The position numbers and the translations under genes are program-made. 64,000 bases of DNA from Rhinopomastus cyanomelas (taxonomy: Eukaryota; Chordata; Aves; Bucerotiformes; Rhinopomastidae): positions 62,001 to 126,000 of the forward strand of contig VXBP01004217.1 in the NCBI GenBank assembly GCA_013400115.1. The letters run 5' to 3'. The first letter of the stretch is position 1, and each line of letters opens with the position of its first letter. The notes below the pieces were generated by a model that ran no database searches, was not told the origin of the DNA, and saw only the letters and a list, made by a program, of their open reading frames with translations. This document shows positions 54,938-64,000 of this stretch, piece by piece.

Positions 54938-55471
54938 CAGAGTTGGTTAGGCCACACCTTGAGTACTGTGTCCAGTTCTGGGCCCCTCAGTTTAGGAAGG
55001 ACATTGAGGTGCTTGAGCGTGTCCAGAGAAGGGCAACGAGGCTGGTGAGGGGCCTTGAGCACAAGCCCTGTGAGGAGAGGCTGAGGGAGCTGGGATAGTT
55101 TAGCCTTGAGAAGAGGAGGCTCAGGGGAGACCTTCTTGCTGTCTACAACTACCTGAGGGGTGGTTGTGGCCAGGAGGAGGTTGCTCTCTTCTCTCAGGCA
55201 GCCAGCACCAGAACAAGAGGACACAGCCACAAGCTGCGCCAGGGGAAATTTAGGCTTGAGGTGAGGAGAAAGTTCTTCACCGAGAGAGTCATTGGCCACT
55301 GGAATGGCCTGCCCAGGGAGGTGGTGGAGTCGCCAACTCTGGAGCTGTTCAAGGCAGGATTGGACGTGGCACTTGGTGCCATGGTCTAGCCTTGAGCTCT
55401 GTGGTGACAGGTTGGACTTGATGATCTATGAGGTCTCTTCCAACCTTTATAATACTGTGATACTGTGATAC
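54938..55471 (+). mobile_element. CR1 LINE, ACTGTGAT-tail subfamily, ~0.53 kb
   Basis: This is the fullest copy of the young-looking subfamily in the window: cagttctgggcccctcagtt, gagaggctgagggagctggg, aagttcttcaccgagagagt and a tail ATACTGTGATACTGTG. The stop in ggagctgggaTAGtttagcc shows that this copy is not coding. The 3' ~170 bases nearly match 9193-9363 and 24675-24808. Confidence 0.94.
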
Positions 55472-56208
55472 ACAGCTCTTTCCCATCTGTCTTTAAGCAG
55501 CACATAGTTTTGTCGGGCAGGGTGGATCACGTATATCTATTTAAGTATGGTTAAATATTTCCTGGCACTCTAAGACGGGGCTGTAAGAGCGATCAATAAT
55601 TCTGCATATTGCACCGAACGTTATACGAACTCACAATTTATGTTGCTGTGTAGTTTTGGTTTGAATGCTTTCTGTTTTCTTAGAAAAGCCTCAAGCAGAC
55701 GGCGTATCAAATGAGTTCTAAGTTAACAACTTTGCTGCTTTATTTCATATTTCTAACAATAATTGTGAAGTATTTAGCGCCCATGAAATATTAAGTTCAG
55801 GCATGAATTCAATACTAGAATCTGTAGTAACACAGCTGGCACACACCATGGCAGAACAAGGAAGCTGCAACTCCTTTTATTCAGAAGAAGTTGCATAAGT
55901 CAAACCTGAGTGAAAAAACGGTGAGTTTCTGATAAGCATAAAGATACACCAAATGCAGTCTCATATGGGCTGTAGGGCTCATCCAAGCACTCCTCCAGTG
56001 GCTCTCACATAGGGATCCACTGTCCTCACAGGCAAAATTCAGTAGACAGTTGTCTTTATATATTTTTATTAGTTAACACATCCACATGGAATTTAGAACC
56101 TCTATCATAAGCATTCAAAAAGCCTGATACTAGAGATGTGATGCAGGCAAGCAAGTTACCAACAACTTTGTCCTGTCTTGGGCAGTTCCTTCCCACATCT
56201 TATGTTAG
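55472..56208. other. Intergenic sequence
   Basis: Nothing recognised in about 740 bases between two CR1 copies. Confidence 0.55.
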
Positions 56209-56543
56209 AATCATAGAATGACTTAGGTTGAAAGAGACTTCAGAGATCATCTAATTTCAACTCACCTGCCATGGGCAGAGACACCTCTCACAAGACCAGG
56301 CTCCCCAGGGCCCTGTCCAACCTGCCTGCTCCAACCTGCCCAGACAGCGGGCATCCACAGCTTATCTGGGCAACCTGTTCAGATGCCTCACCACTTCAAC
56401 ATTTATTCCTAGGATTGAATTTAAATCTATCCTCTTTTAGCTTGAAACCATTCCTCCTTGTCCTATCACCAGATGCTCTTGTAAAAACTCCCTCTCCAGC
56501 TTTCCTGTAGCCTCCTTCAGGTACTGGAAGGCTGCTGTTCTCC
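56209..56543 (-). mobile_element. CR1 LINE, older subfamily
   Basis: On the minus strand this is a CR1 3' end with the reversed tail agaatcatagaatgacttag and body aaccattcctccttgtccta. It is diverged and 5'-truncated at about 56543, where another CR1 begins. Confidence 0.86.
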
Positions 56544-56975
56544 ACAGAATCACAGAACTTTAGGGATTACAAGGGAACTTGAAAGATCATCCAGTTCAAT
56601 CTCCCTGCCACTGCAGGACCAACTAGACCAAGTTGCACAGGAACATATCCAAGTGGGTTTTAAACATCTCCAGAGAAGGAGACTCCAAAACCCCACTGGG
56701 CAGCCCGTTCCAGTGCTAATTGTGAAGAAGTTCCTTCTCACATTTATGTGGAACCTCCTCTGTTCCAGCTTACATCCATTGCCTCTTGTCCTATCACTGA
56801 GAAAAGCCTGGCTCCATCCTCCTGACACCCACCCTTCACATATTTATGGACATTAATTAGGTCACCCCTCAGTCTCTTTTTCTCCAAGCTAAAGAGATCC
56901 AGCTCCCTCAGCCTTTTCTCATCAGGGAGATCTTCCACTCCCTTCATCATCTTTGTGGCTCTGATCTGGTCCTAC
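56544..56975 (-). mobile_element. CR1 LINE, left arm of an inverted CR1 pair
   Basis: On the minus strand it encodes MKGVEDLPDEKRLRELDLFS and DLINVHKYVKGGCQEDGARL, then a 3' UTR. Its protein is nearly the same as that of the + strand copy at 57143-57846, so both come from one subfamily. A 24-base gap in the body near 56728 (missing ctgtcaccctcac-type sequence) marks an internal deletion. Confidence 0.92.
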
Positions 56976-57142
56976 CATGGATGATGATTCCGTCTCCCAG
57001 TCACAGCCTTTGACTTCTGTGACTTAGGTGATGTAGTTTTCTGGTGAAGACTGAAGGCTAATAATCATTATTGCTCCCTGGTGGTCTTGGATTTGCCACT
57101 CCCACCCCTGTGGCTGGTGTTCGACTCCCAGTCAGGGAAGTT

Positions 57143-57846
57143 CAATTTTCCTGGTGTCCTGGTGGACAGCAGTGTGACCGTGAGCCAGCAATGTGTCTTT
57201 GTGGCCAAAAAGGCCAACAGAATCCTGAGGTGCATCTGAAAAGGGGTGGTTAGCAGATCAGGAGAGGTTCTCTTCCCTTTCTCTACTGCCCTGGTGAGAC
57301 CGCACCTGGAATATTGTGTCTAGTTCTGGGCCTGTCAGTTCCAGAAGGACACAGAACTGCTGGAGAGAGTCCAGTGTAGAGTCACAAAGATGATGAAGGG
57401 AGTGGAAGATCTCCCTGATGAGAAAAGTCTGAGGGAGCTGGATCTCTTTAGCTTAGAGAAAAGGAGACTGAGGGGTGACCTAATTAATGTCCATAAATAT
57501 GTGAGGGGTGGGTGTCAGGAGGATGGAGCCAGGCTCTTCTCAGTGTCATCTAGTGATAGGACAAGAGGCAATGGATGTAAGCTGGAACACAGGAGGTTCC
57601 ACATAAATACGAGAAGAACTTTCGAGTTCCTTCCAATCACCAATGTTCTGTGATTCTTCACGGTGAGGGTGGGAGAGCACTGGAATGGGCAGCCCAAAGG
57701 GATTGTGGAGTTTCCTTCTCTGCAGACATTTGAAACCCACCTGGACCTGTTCCTGTGTGACTGGATCTAGGTGAGCCTGCTCTGGCAGGGGGATTGGACT
57801 AGATGATCTTTCGAGGTCCCTTCTAATACCTAATGTTCTGTGACTC
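57143..57846 (+). mobile_element. CR1 LINE, right arm of an inverted pair, with a 34-bp internal insert
   Basis: It encodes MKGVEDLPDEKSLRELDLFS and DLINVHKYVRGGCQEDGARL and ends in aatgttctgtgactcc. At 57621-57654 the body is interrupted by 34 bases that match the very end of CR1 (ttcgagttccttccaatcac to ttctgtgat), after which the body resumes with tcttcacggtgag. Confidence 0.93.
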
Positions 57847-60800
57847 CATTACTGAGCACCTCAGCCTTCTCCACATCCCAGCTTGCCAAGTCACCTGTTT
57901 TTTTTTCTGGAGGGAGCCCACATTTTACTTATAGAAGCTTTTCTTGTTGCCCTTTTTCTGCCACACCAATCAGAATTACATCAACTGCCAAGACAAAGGA
58001 ATATTCCTCAGTACATTAAAGGGAGAGCAAGCTGTGGTAGCAGAACACGCGACCTTTAACAGGAGGCACGTTTACTGATCCTGTCAGAGTAGCAAGAGCT
58101 TCCTAACTGCAGGAAGCATTTGGACTAAAAACTCAACTGGGATGTCTAAATATGGGGAAGTTCTTTTTTTTTTAACATCTCCAGGACACAGAATTTTTAA
58201 TTCTCTCTGAAATATGTTTTATTTGCTCTGTCAATACACGTGGTTATCTCAGATGCAGTAGAAAATGTACAAACTTATGGTATTGCCTTACAACACTGCC
58301 GGAGTTTATATGCTGTTCTGGCACATAAGTCAGACTCTAGAGGGACCATCTAGCTTAGAAATGATCTCAAGGCTGTAGCAAGAACATAAGCAGTTATTTC
58401 TTGTTATAGCTGTATCTTGAACCTCCAGCTTGATTGCACAGTGTGGATTTATAACCTCCTTGATGCTAAACCAGCACTTTCAATATCGTCTGGAGGAGGG
58501 CCATGGTTCTGCCTGCTACAGGATTGATCGAATTATCTGTCTGATAAATAGCAGGCAGTTAGACTGCCAATACTGGAAAGTAAACTACCTGTAGAGGAAA
58601 GATTATTCTTTATTCTTAATAATAAATGGCAAAATACTTGTGTGGAATATCAACACTTCTGGCAGTAAGGTCTTGTACATAAAGATAAAAAGTTCTTTTG
58701 TGTGCAAAGAGCTCTATCTAAGAACATTTTTTAAAACCTTTGCCGCTTTAAATTCTTTTTCCCTGTATTCGGTGTCACCATTGCATGACAAGAGGAGTGG
58801 ATGAGCTGCCAGTGATGGTGTAACCTGCTGGCATCTGGCATTAGAGGACCCATTGGTGCTCCCTCACATCTTTACTTTTCTGCAATTAATTATTCTCTAA
58901 CCTTTTGCTCAGAGATCCTCAGAGGCTTTGGTTGTAGAGACCTGGCTTTGCTGCTTCTTCGGTGTTCAGAGATCAAAACCTGGGACATAAGTGTGTGCAC
59001 CTAAGGCCCAAGCGGGAAATGTTGCTGGTGCAGCCTTTACTCCATTGAATCTATTGTACCTGGGTGACCTCTGTGTGGCCTCAGCAGCTTTAGGAGGCAT
59101 CTTAAGAAGCCACTTCACTGAAGCAGAGACAGTAGCCCCGTGCAACAAGGCACTCCTCGCTCTGTGAGGGAAAGACGTGCTCCCAAAATGGAGCACATAG
59201 CGCTTCCCAGAACTTGGCATGCTTCAGTCACAAGGGCTGAATGTTGGCTCAGTTGCTCAATCAATGCCTGTGCAATTTTAAAGTCTGGCTGCAAGAAGCC
59301 TTTCTGCATAACATATGTTTAGACTGGGGAATAGTATCACTTTTCTTATGGAAGCAATCTTGCTGAATGAATGGTACCTATAAAGTCAGCCTTCCTAACC
59401 AGTAAAATGGGTTGAAAAATGCTTCCAGCCAGCTTTTTAATCCCTTCAGAGGAGAAACAAGTTTGTGGTGAACATATATACAAGCCTGAACACTGTGAGT
59501 TTGGTGTTTTCTAGCTTTATGCCAACGAGAACCACAAATGTACATACAGCAGCTCCTCTTATGGAAATTTCATCTCCTTCATCCTCCAAGAGCCAAAAAT
59601 GCTTCCATTTATGAAAAACAGACCATCCAGTGGTGTGGTGGATTTACCACCGTAAATGAAGATCTTTGATAAAATCATGTGGATAGGTTTGTTCAAACTG
59701 CAGGATGTAACTTGCCTGCTCCACAAATGGAAACAGAAGGAATTAGCATCCAATGTCCTCTGTGGGCTGGTTTGTGTCATATTGCTTGTTCAAATAGATT
59801 CCTGGTATCTATTGCACACTTTAATTCATGCTGTAAATAGGAAATGGAAGATAATTCAGTAGTAAAACCCCAAACTTTTGACTTTTTTGTTTCTAGCTTG
59901 AGGGACGTAGAGAAGAGTAAACATTTCCACTGTGACCTAGTGACTGTGACTGCTGTGTAAACAGTTTGCAGTGTTAGTGCCAGGTCCCATCTAGAACAGG
60001 TCAGTCTAAAGCCACTGTCCTATTGTCAGAACGCATCTAAAAAGATATTCCTCATGAACACTTATTCTGAAGCAATGACTCAAATTACTGTTACTGTCCT
60101 GCTTTCCACCCACAGAGCCTGTCTTACAGAAGGAAGATAGTAATGTTGCTTTAGGAAAACCCATGGGAGATTTTCCCTTTGAGTTTCAGCTGGGCAGTCT
60201 GCAAAGAAACCTGCAGCTTCAGGATCATGGCGAGAGAAAATCTGCAAAATCTCTCACAATTCCTGCATCCAGTGCTGTGAGTACTGCTGCACGGTTTAAT
60301 CTTCCAGGCTCCATTTTGCAGCTCATTATTTATACACCGTCAGCTCTCAGGGTGTAGCTGATCCTCGGATGCATAGTACACAAGATGGGTAGGAGTCGTA
60401 AACTAATTTTGCTGATGTTAGAAGAAATCTTGGAGAGGGTACATGTGAAAGTTATTAGCTGGAGATTAAACGTTTAGGCGGAGCAGGTTCTTATGAAGCT
60501 TGATTAAACTAGCAACACAATTAAGCAACAGAAGTGGGTTTTGGTGAAAAAGAATATCAAAACAATCTAGGAAAAGCATAAAAGCTTTTTGGTAATGATC
60601 AAGGGGTTAGCCTGTTGCAGCAGTGAACAACTAATCTGTGTTCTTGATGGCGTGCAAACTGTGGGTTAAGCTGTGTAAGTAAGCATGGAAAATGCACAGC
60701 TTGGTAGAAATTCACATTGCCGAGACCAATATAATCGTAAACGTACTTAACTTGTTTTTCAAGTGTCTTTGCTACTTACTTCTTTCAAGTATATTATTTG

Positions 60801-63288
60801 TTTTCTGTATCAGTAAGTAGGTAGAATGGCCCAAATGAAAAAAACATAAATTCCATTTTTGATAGATAACTTTTAGAAAGTATCAGGAAGCAATGGCTTT
60901 GGGAACTGTTCTGTACTGGTTGTTTAGCTGATGGCACTTTTCCGCATTTGCTTTTACTTTATGAAGATAACAGACATGAAATGTGTGTCACTTGGACAAA
61001 AACGGGTTACTCAAATTAGAGAAAATGATAAGGGGGTTTTGTAATGCTACCTTGAAGTACTTCTTAAACCTTCATGCACCTTTGTTTAACAAGTAATCTC
61101 TCATCAAACAAACATCAAAAAAGAGTGAGAGTAAGTCAGTCTCAACTGCTGCCCAGTAATGAAATGAATGAGCTGGGAAGAAAATTATCTCAGGATAAGC
61201 TGAAATATTAAGAGCTAGAGATGTGATATCCTTGTGTTAATTCTTTTCTTAAACCCTCTTCAGCCTTTTGACTGAGGTCAAAAAGGGATTTGGACTAAAA
61301 TTACATTTAGAAAAACCCCCCTGAACACTGAATGCATACAAGTAGTGTCATGGTCTGTATTTAACTGGGTGTAAGAGGAACAGCCATCGTGTCCAGATAA
61401 CAAAATGAACAGTGTGTGGCCCAAAACCAGTCTGTCCCTGTTTTGAGCAGACACAGGACTGCACTCTGCTCCTTAGCCACAGTTCCACTGTAAAACAGTA
61501 AGCCATCACTAATTTAGAAGAACGTTTATCGTGTATCACTTACGCCAAAGCCTGCGATAGCTAAGCTCCAGGACATTTTAGTTCCCCACCTGCGGCAGCC
61601 TAACTAACACCACCCTGCTGCATTAACTGGGCAGTCTCCTGACACCGGCTATGGTCGTGTAATCAGGGCAGCTGACACTGTGCCTCTAGCTGTGCTTACA
61701 GGGACTTGGAAATGCATAATGCTCTATTAGTGAGTAAAGCCTCTACTTAGACTAACTTAAAGCAGCCTTTAACATTTTCTAATGAAAATCTGCAACTATG
61801 ATCCTAAGTCTTTCCCATCGCCCAGATAGTTCTGCAGCTTTGTGTGCAATCCAGCATCCATTCACTTAAAAGCAAAAATCTGACTGGAGAGGGACACTTC
61901 TGCTGACAGTTTTGAAACTAAACAGGGGCTTTTTCAACCAACCTAATGCTGCTTCCTGCATATAACACTAGCAGAGTGCAGAATGGGATGAAGTGTCAAT
62001 GGCTTTTCTCCTCTATTGAGCTTGAAGCACTGCTGTCTGTCACAGGTGAAGTGCTCCTGCAGGTAGCTCTTTCCCTTCTAAATAAATGATGAGGTTTCTG
62101 CACAATCTGAGGTTCTAGGTTTTACAGTAGCAGACGTTTCATACTTGTGGGCTGACTTGTGGTCAGATTGTTGTGTTTTCACTCTTCTGCTTAGCCAGAG
62201 TGCAGAGGAGTCCCTAAGCAAAATAATCTGCAGCCTCAAGAGACTTTTGGACTCAGCAGTCGAATTTTACTTTCATAAGCATTTCTTTTGCCAGACATGA
62301 AAATGACAGCTGAGTAAAATGAGAGCAGGGGAAGAAGCAGTTCATGTGGAGCCTCTTCAGTGTGAACGCTGACAAGCCACTGCAGAATTAACCCCCTTTC
62401 ATTAAAGTGTCATTGTAACCTTATGTCCTATCCAGAGAGACAGCTCCAAGGAGGAAACCTGACTTAAAACTCTCCAGGAATCTTCAGGAAGACACCCCTC
62501 TGCCAGTGACACCAGACACCCGTCTCTGCAGCAGAGAGCTGTTCCAGCCTCTGTGCTCAGAACACGCGGCAGCAGGGCAAACCCAGCCTGTTTAACGAGG
62601 GCCAGGGGCATTGTGCCTCTTGCTGGCTCCTCGTTAGTGAACCCACTCCACTCGAAAGAGGCAAAACCCATCAGCCTAGCACAGTCAGATACTGCTGCTG
62701 CTGGGTCTGTTGCTGATTTACAAACATCAGCTGCTGCGGGTTAGGAAATCACATATGGGACCTTGTTGGGAACTTCCTCGGAGTAAGCCCTAAAGTAAGT
62801 TACATCTTTATGGAAAAATGTTTAAAAATAAAACCACATGAAAAAGCGTGCGGGCGTAATGTGTGGAAAGATGGCGCTGGCTTTATTTTGCTGCATCTTC
62901 CTGTCTGCATCTCGTAAACAAAAAGCAGGGAGAATAAATTACTATGAGTAACTTACTTAGTGTTTCATGGGAGATTATTCCAAATTTAGCACCAAAGATT
63001 GCTGATAAAATTGAAATTATTTCTACTTTTTTCTATTTTCTTTTATCCTCTGTCTGGGCAGCAGAATTTAAGGTTTTTTGCCTTAAAAATACTCTGTTCT
63101 CCATTTGTGAAGAATAGTCATGATAAGGGCAGGTGGTAGAAAATGCATAAGCTAGAGTTGTCATCACTGTCACCTGGTTGTAAGTACTTCAGTGTTTAAT
63201 TTTCATCTGTACTTGAGCAGAGTAGATCCTCTGTGTGGAATGGTAAGTCCAGCAAAGACAAGACTTTAAAAAAATGGGTTGTTTTCGT
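57847..63288. other. Intergenic sequence, 5.4 kb
   Basis: No gene or dispersed repeat was recognised. The open stretch at 60079-60357 (93 codons, + strand) and GC-richer segments near 58960-59310 and 62440-62760 have no recognisable protein similarity. They could be conserved non-coding DNA or lncRNA exons, but nothing in the sequence proves it. Confidence 0.5.
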
Positions 63289-63387
63289 AGAACCATAGAA
63301 TCATAGAATCATTGGGGATTGGAAGTTACCTTGAAAGATCATCTAGTCCAAACCCCCTGCAACAGCAGGATCACCTAGACCAAGTCA
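63289..63387 (-). mobile_element. CR1 LINE, short 3' end
   Basis: On the minus strand this is the terminal ~100 bases of a CR1, with a reversed (CATAGAAT)n-type tail and tcatctagtccaaaccccct, stopping at accaagtcac. Confidence 0.9.
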
Positions 63388-64000
63388 CAGTGCAAATGTA
63401 ATCGTATCCCTGACCATAAGAAAAATGTAGCATTTTAACTATTTTAACTACACTGTCGTTAAACTCCGGTAGTAGAGAAGCTGTGGTACAGGGACTGTAG
63501 TAGAGTCCATCATACAAAAACAGTTTATGAAGGACTTCAATTCATACAGTTTGTTCTTACCTTGGTGCAGGGTAAGACTGCAGTTACAGTTTATAAGGGA
63601 GCTGACAGAGGCTTCTCAGCAGTGACTGCCTTGTGGTGCATGGAAAAATGTTTAATTCGTATTGGCAGACAAGGTTGGGAAGAATCAGCTTCTGTTGGAC
63701 AGGCCCAGACTTTCCCTTCATGTAGTCTGATTTTCCAGCTTTCATGTCTCTAGATAAAAAGGCCCAAGAATACCTGCTTACATTGTGAAAAATTGCTAGT
63801 CTCTGTTCTTTTCCAGTGTGTTTTGTAGTTACTTCACTATCGATAAGGCTGAAGGAAAACGTCTTGAGAAGCTGGCAGAAGCATGTTAAGAATTTAGTAG
63901 GAGGCTGAAAACTTTATTTCCCTAGAAGTGTATGAATAGAGATATTTTTGAAAGTAAAAGGAAATTAAGGTTTTGTTTTGTGGCTTTTAAAAATAAATTG
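63388..64000. other. Intergenic sequence at the window end
   Basis: Nothing recognised. The open frame at 63562-63753 has no family resemblance. Confidence 0.5.

Noticed and set aside
60079..60357. 93-codon open stretch on the + strand, preceded by a plausible splice acceptor
   Set aside because: No family resemblance and no matching donor or neighbouring exons. Kept only as a possible conserved or lncRNA segment.

Overview
The window is bird nuclear DNA. It is AT-rich, has long introns with standard GT/AG splice sites, and carries many copies of CR1 (chicken repeat 1), the dominant avian LINE. CR1 tails of at least three kinds and several nearly identical CR1 copies suggest a lineage where CR1 stayed active. 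A CR1-rich order such as Piciformes is possible, but that is only a guess.

Positions 4922-25224 (+ strand) hold the 3' half of one well-conserved gene, PLOD2 (procollagen-lysine 2-oxoglutarate 5-dioxygenase 2, lysyl hydroxylase 2). Exons 9-19 and the alternative exon 13A are all present and in frame, giving 465 codons plus a stop. This covers the accessory domain and the complete Fe(II)/2-oxoglutarate dioxygenase domain. Exons 1-8 lie left of the window. The 63-base exon 13A (18114-18176) has a weak 5' splice site followed by a U-rich tract, and a TGCATG (Fox-type) motif lies upstream. This arrangement fits the regulated LH2a/LH2b switch known in mammals. A 3' UTR of about 1 kb ends near the AATAAA at 26238.

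The introns carry CR1 copies in both orientations. Intron 11 holds a 192-bp non-autonomous hAT-type DNA transposon with a perfect 8-bp target duplication, nested in a CR1. Intron 16 holds an old avian LTR-like repeat, antisense to the gene.

From about 26.3 kb to 64 kb I see no host protein-coding gene, and it reads as an intergenic desert. It contains more CR1 copies and a 5'-truncated endogenous retrovirus of gammaretrovirus (ERV3-like) type at about 39.45-42.06 kb. Only a broken env gene, a polypurine tract and a 3' LTR remain, and a CR1 is inserted in the env tail. An AT-rich, homeodomain-site-rich block at 38.64-38.86 kb is a candidate regulatory element. Assembly gaps (47 N at 41047-41093 and single N at 24674 and 28692) all lie in CR1. 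No tRNA, rRNA, CRISPR or prokaryotic feature was seen.
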